From contig NZ_JACJOX010000068.1 in NCBI RefSeq assembly GCF_014695775.1, forward strand, positions 29,908 to 93,907: a stretch of 64,000 nt of DNA, written 5' to 3'. Positions 1 through 9,736 of the stretch are shown in pieces; within the stretch, counting starts at the first letter, position 1; each line of letters starts with the position of its first letter. A program made the position numbers and the translations under genes. The DNA is from Leptolyngbya sp. FACHB-60. Its GTDB lineage: Bacteria > Cyanobacteriota > Cyanobacteriia > Phormidesmidales > Phormidesmidaceae. The notes below the pieces were generated by a model. It ran no database searches and was not told the origin of the DNA. It saw only the letters and a program-made list of their open reading frames with translations.

Positions 1-410
1 CGGAGCAGTATCAGTTTAATCAGCAGGCTAAGTCGCTAGTGGCCGACGAGTTTGCCTTTCACACCGCTGTGGTGCCGGGGTGGCTAGAGGCAGAGGGGCA
101 GGGTTTAGGCGACAGCGAGGTGCCTGTTTTAGGCACTAAACTCGCTCCTATACAGGTGACTTACCCCATTTCGGCCTGCCTGACACCAGCCCCTGCTGAA
201 GGATTGGTTGGGGTGATTGTCAACGGTGCGGGTCAACTGGTAAAAGACCCAGTCTTGCTCGACAGCACAGGCTACACGGTGCTGGATGAGAAAGCACTAG
301 AGTTGGCCCTACAGCGCAGCTTTGAGCCTCAAGCTGGCAGTCTGCCCAACCCCCAGGCCCATTGGCTGCCGGTGCAGGTGCAGTACGACGGCGCTAACTG
401 TAGTCTTTAA
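1..410 (+). CDS. C-terminal part of a TonB-C-like protein (5' truncated by window edge)
   Basis: The frame is open from base 3 with no stop, so the gene begins before the window; the GTG at 39 is probably internal. The last 70 or so residues follow the TonB C-terminal pattern: a hydrophobic strand (GLVGVIVN), a glycine turn, a serine/threonine-glycine element (DSTGY), LDEKALELAL, then SFEP and a final hydrophobic strand (LPVQVQY). Such domains bind envelope partners in energy transducers, but many cyanobacterial proteins carry the fold with no known role. The rest of the protein is not visible, so neither a membrane anchor nor a transport role can be judged. Confidence 0.55.
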   Translation, partial: EQYQFNQQAKSLVADEFAFHTAVVPGWLEAEGQGLGDSEVPVLGTKLAPIQVTYPISACLTPAPAEGLVGVIVNGAGQLVKDPVLLDSTGYTVLDEKALELALQRSFEPQAGSLPNPQAHWLPVQVQYDGANCSL

Positions 411-467
411 GGTATTCTTAGCCTTCCTCCCCTTGGGTAGAGGCATGGGAGAGCAACCCTTGTCATA

Positions 468-1466
468 GTGGCAGGTAAGTCGATTGCCGCTACTGATTTC
501 CCCATGGCTCAAGCTCTCTCCACCTCTAGCAATTCTGTTCAGGCGTACCTGAAAGAAATTGGCCGCATTCCCCGCCTGACCCGCGACGAAGAGATTTCGC
601 TGGGTAAGCATGTGCAGCAGCTGAATCATCTCACTGATATATCGACCCAACTGACAAACACCTTGGGCCGCGAGCCCTCAGAAGACGAGTGGGCCGCGGC
701 TGCTCAGATCTCGCTCGAAGATTTGCACCAGCAGATCGCTGCTGGAGAGGCAGCCCGTCGCCGCATGGTGGAAGCCAACCTGCGCCTAGTGGTTTCGATC
801 GCCAAAAAGTACACCAAACGCAATCTAGATCTGATGGATCTGGTGCAGGAAGGCACCATGGGCCTGCAGCGTGGAGTTGAAAAGTTTGACCCTACCAAGG
901 GTTTTCGGTTTTCGACCTATGCCTACTGGTGGATCCGTCAGGCGGTAACTCGGGCGATCGCCGAAAAGAGCCGCGCCATTCGCCTGCCAATTCACATCTT
1001 TGAGAAGCTGACCAAGATCAAGCGCGCCCAACGCCACCTGGCCCAGGAGCTGGGGCGCACGGCTAACCTTGAAGAGGTGGCCAACTACCTCGATATGCCT
1101 TTGGTGCAGGTGCGTCAGTTCCTATCGCAATCGCAGCAGCCGATGTCGCTAAACGCTTTGGTGGGCGACAAAGGCGACACTGAACTGGCTGATATGCTGG
1201 AGGATGAGCAGGGGCGATCGCCCGAAGAATACGCGGCTCAAAACAGTCTCAAGCAAGATATATTTCGCATTCTCGATCGCCTGACGCCGCAGCAGCGAGA
1301 GGTGCTGGTGCTGCGCTTTGGCCTCGGCACTGGGGAAGGGCTGTCGCTCTCGAAGGTGGGCCAGCAGCTCAACGTTAGCCGCGAACGAGTCCGCCAGATC
1401 GAGCGCGATGCGATTAAGAAACTGCGCTACGCCCGCCACGATTTAAAGGCATATCTGGCTGGTTAA
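468..1466 (+). CDS. Group 2 RNA polymerase sigma-70 family factor
   Basis: A primary-like, non-essential sigma factor that directs RNA polymerase to promoters. Region 1.2 (VQAYLKEIGRIPRLTRDEE) opens the protein. Region 2 is near-canonical (NLRLVVSIAKKY, DLVQEGTMGL, FRFSTYAYWWIRQA), followed by region 3 and region 4 with its helix-turn-helix (LSKVGQQLNVSRERVRQIE). The length of 332 aa and lack of region 1.1 place it in the cyanobacterial SigB-E group, but I cannot choose a letter. The start is GTG at 468; an in-frame ATG at 504 (MAQALSTSS) is just as plausible and neither has a strong Shine-Dalgarno. It is monocistronic, with a terminator right after it. Confidence 0.95.
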   Translation: MAGKSIAATDFPMAQALSTSSNSVQAYLKEIGRIPRLTRDEEISLGKHVQQLNHLTDISTQLTNTLGREPSEDEWAAAAQISLEDLHQQIAAGEAARRRMVEANLRLVVSIAKKYTKRNLDLMDLVQEGTMGLQRGVEKFDPTKGFRFSTYAYWWIRQAVTRAIAEKSRAIRLPIHIFEKLTKIKRAQRHLAQELGRTANLEEVANYLDMPLVQVRQFLSQSQQPMSLNALVGDKGDTELADMLEDEQGRSPEEYAAQNSLKQDIFRILDRLTPQQREVLVLRFGLGTGEGLSLSKVGQQLNVSRERVRQIERDAIKKLRYARHDLKAYLAG

Positions 1467-1491
1467 AAGCGAGTAAGGCAATTGGCTCTAG

Positions 1492-1525
1492 ATGGGCAAG
1501 GGGTAAAGCCTCTTGCCCATTTTTG
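1492..1525 (+). terminator. Rho-independent terminator of the sigma factor gene
   Basis: A perfect 9-bp stem (ATGGGCAAG at 1492-1500 with CTTGCCCAT at 1512-1520) closes an 11-nt loop and runs into a short T tract. It lies 26 bp after the sigma factor stop codon. Confidence 0.85.
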
Positions 1526-1690
1526 CGATCGCACGGTCTTGCCATAACTCACACAACCGCCAACTTGTTTAGATTAAATACTTAAGAAATACTAACTTTG
1601 CGCCACTGCTCTTTCGTGGCTGATATTTGCATCCTAACCAGGGGATTACTAGAGAGCAACATTTTCTAGAAGCCGGAGCTGTTATAAGGT

Positions 1691-2275
1691 ATGCAATATC
1701 CCTTAGAGATTACGTTTAAGGTTTGGACGATTGCGCCTAAGATTACCGTTACAGATGCTAACGGAAAGGTTGTGTTCTTTGTTAAGCAAAAGTTATTTAA
1801 GCTAAAAGAAGCGATTGGTGTGTTTGCTGACGAAACCCAAACTCAGAGGCTTTACGACATTAAAGCCGATCGCATCATTGATTTTTCGGCTCGCTACAAC
1901 TTCACCGATAGGAATGGTGCAGTAATAGGGGGCGTTAAGCGAAAGGGCATGCGATCGCTGTGGAAAGCCCACTACGACGTTTTTGATAACGTCAACAGCA
2001 ACCTGCACATTCAGGAAGAAAACCCCTGGGTTAAAGTGCTTGACTCGCTGTTTCAAGAAGTGCCAATTTTAGGGGCTTTGAGCGGCTATGTGCTCAATCC
2101 TAAATATTTGGTAAAGCGCAGTGACGGCACCGTAGTCATGCGTCTAGAAAAGCAGCCATCGCTTTTGTCCCGCAAGTTTATTGTTAAGCCAATCGATCAA
2201 CTGTCGTCTCAAGAAGAAACTCAAGTATTGCTCAGCCTAATCATGATGATTTTGCTAGAACGGGCTCGCGGTTAA
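1691..2275 (+). CDS. LURP-one-related / tubby-C-like protein
   Basis: A 194-aa protein resembling the LURP-one-related family, whose members fold like the tubby C-terminal barrel. Visible features are the alternating beta-strand pattern of the family: TFKVWTIAPKITVTDANGK, then KQKLFKLKEAIGVFAD, a central strand with D-x-x-G-x-x-I-G (RNGAVIGGVKRKGMRSLW), and a late YLVKRSDGTVVMRL strand. Bacterial members have no firm function; phospholipid scramblase-like or membrane-associated roles have been suggested for relatives. The ATG at 1691 sits just after GTTATAAGGT. It stands alone between two hairpins. Confidence 0.75.
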   Translation: MQYPLEITFKVWTIAPKITVTDANGKVVFFVKQKLFKLKEAIGVFADETQTQRLYDIKADRIIDFSARYNFTDRNGAVIGGVKRKGMRSLWKAHYDVFDNVNSNLHIQEENPWVKVLDSLFQEVPILGALSGYVLNPKYLVKRSDGTVVMRLEKQPSLLSRKFIVKPIDQLSSQEETQVLLSLIMMILLERARG

Positions 2276-2301
2276 GGCTCTATCCACCAATATATTCAAT
2301 T

Positions 2302-2346
2302 GACGCACCTACCCATAGCGAGATTCTCGTTATGGGTAGGTGCGTT
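2302..2346 (+). terminator. Long hairpin downstream of the LURP-one-like gene
   Basis: The sequence from GACGCACCTACCCATA to TATGGGTAGGTGCGTT forms a stem of about 20 bp with two mismatches and almost no loop. There is no T tract, so it may be a weak terminator or a transcript-stabilising hairpin rather than a standard intrinsic terminator. The GGGTAGGTGCGTT half resembles dispersed intergenic elements common in cyanobacteria. Confidence 0.5.
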
Positions 2347-2414
2347 GCAGCTTAGCGACAGTTTGTTCCCATCGACATAGTTGACTTACTTACCTGTGGT
2401 TGCCAGGCTGCTTT

Positions 2415-2502
2415 ATGTGGATAGGTTGTGGGTTACGGCGGGGCAAAACGTTCAAGGGTAGTGGCATAGTAGGGCGGCTGCCTAACCCACCCTACGGATA
2501 CC
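2415..2502. repeat. Dispersed imperfect inverted repeat (GTGGGTTACGG ... CCTAACCCACCCTACG)
   Basis: GTGGGTTACGG near 2430 and CCTAACCCACCCTACG near 2480-2496 are complementary over about 9 bp (GTGGGTTA / TAACCCAC). The wording is that of mobile intergenic repeats scattered through many cyanobacterial genomes, recognised from memory. No coding content is evident here. Confidence 0.4.
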
Positions 2503-2614
2503 AACTTTCTGTTAACAACCTTGTGACCTGTCCATTTCACCCAAATGGCAGCTATAAAAGGGAAGAATTCTGCCTGCTCAAACCAAAATCCAAAATCGCC
2601 ATTCCAAAATCGCT

Positions 2615-2668
2615 ATGACCCACGACGAGCTGCTGCAAATCATCGACCAGGCCGCCGCCGAGGGCTAG
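2615..2668 (+). pseudogene. 17-codon remnant of a cyanobacterial LRR/Roco-type gene start
   Basis: ATG at 2615 opens a 17-residue peptide (MTHDELLQIIDQAAAEG) followed by TAG. It matches, from memory, the conserved start of cyanobacterial leucine-rich-repeat and Roco-like proteins (D-E-L-L-x-x-I-D-x-A-A-x-E-G-x-x-x-L-D-L-S-G), cut off exactly where the repeats should begin. It is preceded by three copies of CCAAAATC. It ends 56 bp before the NACHT gene and may be the scar of a replaced neighbouring gene. It could also be a leader peptide, but the family resemblance favours a remnant. Confidence 0.5.
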
Positions 2669-2724
2669 AGAGCGCTGCTCTCTGCGAGGAGACGTACAAT
2701 TCTCAAACGCACGGATTCTCACCC

Positions 2725-5376
2725 ATGAGTCAGCTGCCCCCAGATAGCTTTTCCGACAAGGTCACCGATGTGCTGATTAAGCTGTTTATTGCGGGCAGCG
2801 GAGGCTCAGCGCTTTACTTCCTCTATCTCAACGAATTGCCCAAGGCGGTAATTGCAGCATTGGTCAGCGCTGGGGCGATCCTGCTCACTAGCTTTGGCGA
2901 AGGCTTGATGGACAAGCTCAAAGGCGGAATGAAACGCCAGGGCGAGATCGTGGGAGAGGTGACCACCGAAGCGGTGGGGACGGCGCGAGATTTGACCTGG
3001 GCAAGGCTGTCGGGCCTGTCGAAGCAGTACCTAGAAGCGCTCAAGACCCACTGCCACAACCTCAATGTCGAAGGCTACAAGGGGCGCTTGCCCCGTCTGG
3101 TGCTGGACGAGGTCTACGTTCCCCTGCGGGTGAATGCGGGCACCCAAAAAGGTAACTCATTACACCGCCGCCGGGAAATTTGGGATTTGTTGCCCAAGGC
3201 CAATCAACCCGACCAAACTTTTCCTGAGCGGTTGCTGGCGATCATTGCGGATCCGGGCTATGGCAAAACGACCCTGCTGCGCTTTCTCACCCTCAGCTTT
3301 GCCAACCAGAGCCATACCGCCCAAAACGCCAAACCGCTGATTCCAATCTTGCTCTTGTTTCGAGATTTCTATGGGCGCATTCAGTCTCAAACCCAGCCTT
3401 CGCTGACCCAGTTGATTGTTGAAGAAGTGCAAAAACTGCCCCGCTGTGCAGAACTGCACACATCTGAACTGTGGTTTAAGGAGCAGCTGATGCAGGGCCG
3501 GGGCTTGGTGATGCTAGACGGGCTAGACGAGGTACCCGATGCCCAGCGAGAGCGAGTTAGCCAGTGGGCCAACTGGCAAATGCAGCACTATCCTAGCCAG
3601 TTCATTCTCACCTCGCGCCCCCACGGCTACGATGGCAGCCTGTTTGCGGGGGTGCAGCGGGTCGATATTCTCGACTTCAACGACGACCAAAAACGCACCT
3701 TCATCGACCAGTGGTATCGGTTCATTACCTGGGAGCTGACCTGGAAAAGCCACTGGCAAGAAAGCCAGCACGACGCTGACCTCAACAAGCATCTGTCGCG
3801 AGAGCAGGCCCAGGCCGAGAGCAATGCCGCCGCCCAACGGGCTGCTGACGATCTCAAACGTCAGCTCTTTGCCGATCGCAGCCTCACTGACCTGGCCAAA
3901 AACCCACTGCTGATCACCATCATTGCCGCCACCCACGAAGCCAGCGAACAGTTGCCCACCCGGCGCGTGCATCTCTACCAAGAAATTTTTAAGCTGCTGC
4001 TAGAATATCGCCCCAACCGCCGCGACACTCGCCTAACTATTTCTAACGCCGACGACAACCAACTCATTTTGCAGCGGTTAGCCATAAAGCTTACTGAGGC
4101 TGGCATCACCAAGTTTTCGCCCCAGCAGGGCACGGGGTGGATTCAAGAGCCATTAACCAGTCTCTACCCAGACCCAGAGCTAACACCAAAGAGATTTCTG
4201 CAAGAAATTCAGCAGGTTTCGGGGTTGCTGGCGGGCGGAGAAAGCAACCTGTACGAATTTGCCCACAAAACCTTTCAAGAATACCTGGCGGCCCGAGAAC
4301 TGCTGGCCAGCCCCACGGGCCGCAATCGGTTGATGCAAAAGTTAAGCGATAAAACCTGGGAAGAAGTGGTCTATTTCTTTGCGGCCTTGAGCGACCCAAC
4401 CCCATTTATCGAAGCGGCCTTAAAAGACTCCACTAACCTCTACACCCTGGAGCTAGCCCAACGTCTTGCAAACGAATCTCCTTGGATAAAGGACAGCATC
4501 AAACAAGAATTATTAGAAGCTCTTTACTATCAAACACAAGAATCAGCAGAAATTCAGCTTGCACAAAGATTCCAAGCTCTCATGTCTGTCGGCGATGGAG
4601 TTGAGTTATCCGATTACATAACTTGGGGAGAATACATTTTATTGATTGGAGACCAGGTGGATGGCAAGTTCCATTCCTGGGCAGATACTGATCGCTTTGA
4701 AGTAGAAGAATTTTCCCTTAAATCTCTGGTTAATGGGATTACGTGGGAAGATGCCCGCTGGTTTTGTGCCTGGCTCTCTACCCAGTCAAACCTTGCCCCA
4801 GTCAGGGGTGTCTATGACTATCGCCTGCCAACCGTTGAAGAGTTGACCACGGCAGGAGTTGAGGGCACTGCCGCTTTACAACCCTGGACAGCAGACTCGA
4901 TGCGCCCCGGCAACAGCCTTCGAATTGTGCGCCAACGCATTCCAGAGCGCTATCAAAAGTTGGTGAACTACTTGGCCAGCGGCAGTTGGCGCGACGCCGA
5001 TGGAGAAACCTATCGGATTATGAAAGAAGTCGCTGGGGGCAGACTGAGTGCAAAAGCTCTGCGAGAATTTCCCTGCGAAGACTTGCGAATTATTGACCAG
5101 TTGTGGGTGAAGCACAGCGGCGGCAAGTTTGGCTTTAGCGTGCAGAAACAAATCTATGTAGAGACCGGTAACCCCCTGGATGGGCAGTATCATGAAAAAA
5201 CTTGGCACGCATTTGCGGATCGCGTCGGCTGGCGCAAGGACGGAAATTATCTGAACTACAGCAACCTAAAAGCCAATCCCTCTTTGTCTCCCGACGGAGA
5301 ATTTCCGTGTGGGGTTGAGGGAGGTTGGGGGTTTGTGGAAGTCTCTTCTCTTCTTCTCTCGCACAGAGACTTGTGA
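2725..5376 (+). CDS. Membrane-anchored NACHT NTPase with FGE-sulfatase-like C-terminus (NLR-like, probable defence)
   Basis: An 883-aa STAND NTPase. Residues 18-57 hold two hydrophobic segments (KLFIAGSGGSALYFLYL, AVIAALVSAGAILLTSF), so the N-terminus is probably in the membrane. The NACHT domain has Walker A (DPGYGKTT, near 176-183) and an extended Walker B (GLVMLDGLDEVPD, near 260-272), then a sensor arginine region (ILTSRPHGY) and winged-helix/superhelical parts (LYEFAHKTFQEYLAARELL). The last 250 residues resemble a decayed formylglycine-generating-enzyme-like fold (TWEDARWFCAWLS, YDYRLPTVEEL), a sensor module in several bacterial NLR-like proteins. The ATG at 2725 was chosen because the 60 codons upstream read like non-coding sequence. 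An anti-phage role is inferred. Confidence 0.85.
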   Translation: MSQLPPDSFSDKVTDVLIKLFIAGSGGSALYFLYLNELPKAVIAALVSAGAILLTSFGEGLMDKLKGGMKRQGEIVGEVTTEAVGTARDLTWARLSGLSKQYLEALKTHCHNLNVEGYKGRLPRLVLDEVYVPLRVNAGTQKGNSLHRRREIWDLLPKANQPDQTFPERLLAIIADPGYGKTTLLRFLTLSFANQSHTAQNAKPLIPILLLFRDFYGRIQSQTQPSLTQLIVEEVQKLPRCAELHTSELWFKEQLMQGRGLVMLDGLDEVPDAQRERVSQWANWQMQHYPSQFILTSRPHGYDGSLFAGVQRVDILDFNDDQKRTFIDQWYRFITWELTWKSHWQESQHDADLNKHLSREQAQAESNAAAQRAADDLKRQLFADRSLTDLAKNPLLITIIAATHEASEQLPTRRVHLYQEIFKLLLEYRPNRRDTRLTISNADDNQLILQRLAIKLTEAGITKFSPQQGTGWIQEPLTSLYPDPELTPKRFLQEIQQVSGLLAGGESNLYEFAHKTFQEYLAARELLASPTGRNRLMQKLSDKTWEEVVYFFAALSDPTPFIEAALKDSTNLYTLELAQRLANESPWIKDSIKQELLEALYYQTQESAEIQLAQRFQALMSVGDGVELSDYITWGEYILLIGDQVDGKFHSWADTDRFEVEEFSLKSLVNGITWEDARWFCAWLSTQSNLAPVRGVYDYRLPTVEELTTAGVEGTAALQPWTADSMRPGNSLRIVRQRIPERYQKLVNYLASGSWRDADGETYRIMKEVAGGRLSAKALREFPCEDLRIIDQLWVKHSGGKFGFSVQKQIYVETGNPLDGQYHEKTWHAFADRVGWRKDGNYLNYSNLKANPSLSPDGEFPCGVEGGWGFVEVSSLLLSHRDL

Positions 5377-5484
5377 ACTGTAGCACAAGCCAGTTCTAGC
5401 CGTTTTTTAAAATTTGTAAAGTACTGCTTTCTACACGATTTACCTGCCTTTCAGCGATCCGTTACCTGGCACCACAGGTTACCC

Positions 5485-5517
5485 AGAAACCCGGTTTTTT
5501 CAAAAAACCGGATTTCT
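5485..5517. repeat. REP-like palindrome beside the RAYT gene
   Basis: Arms AGAAACCCGGTTTTTT and AAAAAACCGGATTTCT are complementary over 16 bp with one mismatch and a single-base loop. It lies 4 bp beyond the stop of the minus-strand RAYT gene. Palindromes of the AAACCCGGTTT type are abundant between genes in many filamentous cyanobacteria. It could be the REP substrate of the adjacent transposase and also its terminator. Confidence 0.65.
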
Positions 5518-5521
5518 CTCT

Positions 5522-6289
5522 TCAGGGCGGCTCAAACCGCAGGCGCACAACCTCTGGGTTCAAACAATTCGCCAGCACAAACTTCTCCGCCACTTTACGA
5601 ATGTCCTCTGCTGGGGCATGCCACTCCTCCCACAGGCTTTTTTGCCCTGGGGTCTTTTTCTTCAGCTTGCTTCGGGCCTTAATTTGGGCCAGCAGCTTGC
5701 TACCCCAGTGGTTTCGCTTCTCTGGTTTGGGCTTGGGCTTGTATCTTTTACAAAACTTTCGGTACGCCGCCGCACAGATCTCCAGCGTCGCCCCCAAGGC
5801 CAAAAATGCCGGGTGCCACTGCGTCAAACCATCGGTGGTCAAGCGATCATAGCTGCCGTAGTTGCTGTAGTCGTAGAAAAACCCCTCCTGCATGTTCGCC
5901 GCCTTGAGGTTGGCGTGGATATAGCGCAGCGTATTCAGTGCCCGCCGCTTGTCGCTCAGCGGAAAACCCGTGCTGTGGTACCGCTTCTCCCAAAAGTGCC
6001 CTGTCCGGTTCAGCATTCTGTTAAAACACATAGCCGTGTACCAATTCAGCCAGTGCATGATCTTGGGTAGGTCGTCGGGCTGGGCAGGCTCTAGCAGGTA
6101 GTGCACATGGTTGCTCATAATGCACAGGGCATAGAGCTTAAAGCCATAGTTCTCGTGGCATTTGGCGATCGCATACAACACCTCCCGACATTCATCGCGA
6201 ATCAGCTTAAACTCGCGGTTGTTGCAGCGAATCGTGACGTGGTAGCAATAGCCTGAAATAAGTTGGCGCGGTTGGCGCGGCATAGGCAT
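5522..6289 (-). CDS. REP-associated tyrosine transposase (RAYT, Y1/IS200-like family)
   Basis: A 255-aa HUH-type single-strand DNA nuclease. The paired metal-binding histidines lie in SNHVHYLLEP (residues 61-63), the candidate nucleophile tyrosine in LRYIHANLKA (Y123), and HFWEKRYHS is the typical intermediate block. The C-terminal extension is basic and lysine-rich (YKPKPKPEKR), as often seen in this family. Such enzymes are single-copy domesticated relatives of IS200/IS605 transposases that cut and spread REP palindromes. No flanking inverted or direct repeats of a complete insertion sequence are evident; the palindrome at its 3' side fits the RAYT-REP arrangement. Confidence 0.9.
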   Translation of the reverse strand: MPMPRQPRQLISGYCYHVTIRCNNREFKLIRDECREVLYAIAKCHENYGFKLYALCIMSNHVHYLLEPAQPDDLPKIMHWLNWYTAMCFNRMLNRTGHFWEKRYHSTGFPLSDKRRALNTLRYIHANLKAANMQEGFFYDYSNYGSYDRLTTDGLTQWHPAFLALGATLEICAAAYRKFCKRYKPKPKPEKRNHWGSKLLAQIKARSKLKKKTPGQKSLWEEWHAPAEDIRKVAEKFVLANCLNPEVVRLRFEPP

Positions 6290-6459
6290 AACTCACCCCG
6301 CCCTCCTTAACCGAGGAAGGCAGCCGGTGGTCGGCCCCTTGATTATCTTCCCCTATCGGCACGTTCTGGCATCAATCGTAGGAGTGCTATGAGTTTGCCG
6401 CCAATGCTCTGACCATTTGAAAGGCTGCCGCCAGCCAACCTACTGACAGGAAAACTAGC

Positions 6460-6642
6460 ATGAACGTCAAATACGATGCCGAAGCCGATGTGCTGATTTT
6501 CAGCATGAGAGATGCGCCACCTTGCGAGGCCATCTCTAAACCGAGTGGAGTAATTATCAGCTACGACGAAAATGCTGAACTAGTCAGCATCGAGTTTCTT
6601 AATGCATCAAAACAACAGCTGTCCTCCGCTTCATCAAACTAG
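6460..6642 (+). CDS. DUF2283 family small protein
   Basis: A 60-aa protein with the DUF2283 signature: MNVKYDAEADVLIFSM at the start, then SGVIISYDENAELVSIEFLNAS. Members occur widely, often near toxin-antitoxin or DUF4258 genes, and have no assigned biochemical role. The start is well supported by AGGAAAA 9 nt before the ATG. No partner gene is visible next to it, so it appears to be a solitary copy. Confidence 0.8.
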   Translation: MNVKYDAEADVLIFSMRDAPPCEAISKPSGVIISYDENAELVSIEFLNASKQQLSSASSN

Positions 6643-6836
6643 CCCTAGGGCGCATAGCGCCAAGGTCGCGACTCTGCCTAAGTGGCCCAGGCGACAGGCT
6701 GCGATCGCACCAAAATTTTCACCAAGCCGCCATGCACCGCCCACCGATCTGAGTTCTAGCCCATAGTCCCGGCGGTACCATAGAGCAACGGTGCGGCGCG
6801 ATCGCTGCCCGAGGTGTTTCGCCAGCCCTGCCTTGC

Positions 6837-9061
<2,225 letters not shown>

Positions 9062-9071
<10 letters not shown>

Positions 9072-9364
9072 GTTAACACGACTACTTCTTTGTCAAGGCG
9101 ATCGCCAATTTCATCCTGAGCGATATCCAGGTCATAATCCATCTGCAGGCCCAACCAGAAACGGGGCGACATATTGAAATAGCGAGCTAGTCGCAGAGCA
9201 GTATCAGCGGTAATTCGCCGCTTACCTAAAACGATTTCATTAATTCGACGAGCGGGAACTCGCAAAGCCAAAGCAATTTGATTTTGGCTGAGGTTCATCG
9301 GCTTGAGAAACTCCTCTAAAAGCACCTCGCCAGGATGAATGGGTATAAGCTTCTCTTCTTTCAT
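9062..9364 (-). CDS. higA: HigA-type XRE antitoxin
   Basis: A 100-aa helix-turn-helix antitoxin of the HigA/VapI family. It begins PIHPGEVLLEEFLKPMNLSQNQIALALRVPARRINEIVLGKRRIT, the family's standard DNA-binding block, followed by TALRLARYFNMSPRFWLGLQMDYDL. It lies 9 bp after its toxin gene, the toxin-first order of higBA modules, and would repress the operon alone or with HigB. The last 10 bp overlap the convergent rarA end. Confidence 0.92.
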
Positions 9365-9373
9365 TTTTCGGCC

Positions 9374-9655
9374 TCAGTGGTAGTCGACAATCTCTACATC
9401 TAAAGCTTTACCGTCTTGCCAAACGAAGCAAATTCGCCATTGATCGTTAACGCGGATACTGTACTGATTGGCCCTATTACCAACCAAACGCTCTAACCGA
9501 TTTGCTGGCGGTATGCGGAGGTCTTGAAGTGTCTCCGCATTGTTGAGCATTCTTAACTTTCGTAGTGCAACTTGCTGAATATCTGGCGGCAATTTGCGCG
9601 ATCGCTGACGTTCAAAAATCTTCTGAGTCTCTTTATCTCTAAAGCTTCGAATCAA
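9374..9655 (-). CDS. higB: HigB-type toxin (RelE/ParE superfamily mRNA interferase)
   Basis: A ribosome-dependent mRNA endonuclease toxin of about 93 aa. Family hallmarks are IRSFRDKETQKIF at the start, the LNNAETLQDLRIPPANRLERL core and the C-terminal NQYSIRVNDQWRICF block with W-D/Q-x-D-V-E-I-V-D-Y-H. The open frame reaches 9682, but homologues begin MIRSFRDKE, so a TTG start at 9655 is preferred. No ATG is available and the Shine-Dalgarno is weak, which would keep toxin synthesis low. It forms a module with the HigA-like gene. Confidence 0.9.
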   Translation of the reverse strand: MIRSFRDKETQKIFERQRSRKLPPDIQQVALRKLRMLNNAETLQDLRIPPANRLERLVGNRANQYSIRVNDQWRICFVWQDGKALDVEIVDYH

Positions 9656-9736
9656 CGTTCGGGAATTACATAACTCACTCAAGTTTATAACGCGTGACGC
9701 TAGACGCCAAAAAATTGTCTTTGTCCCTCCTAATGG

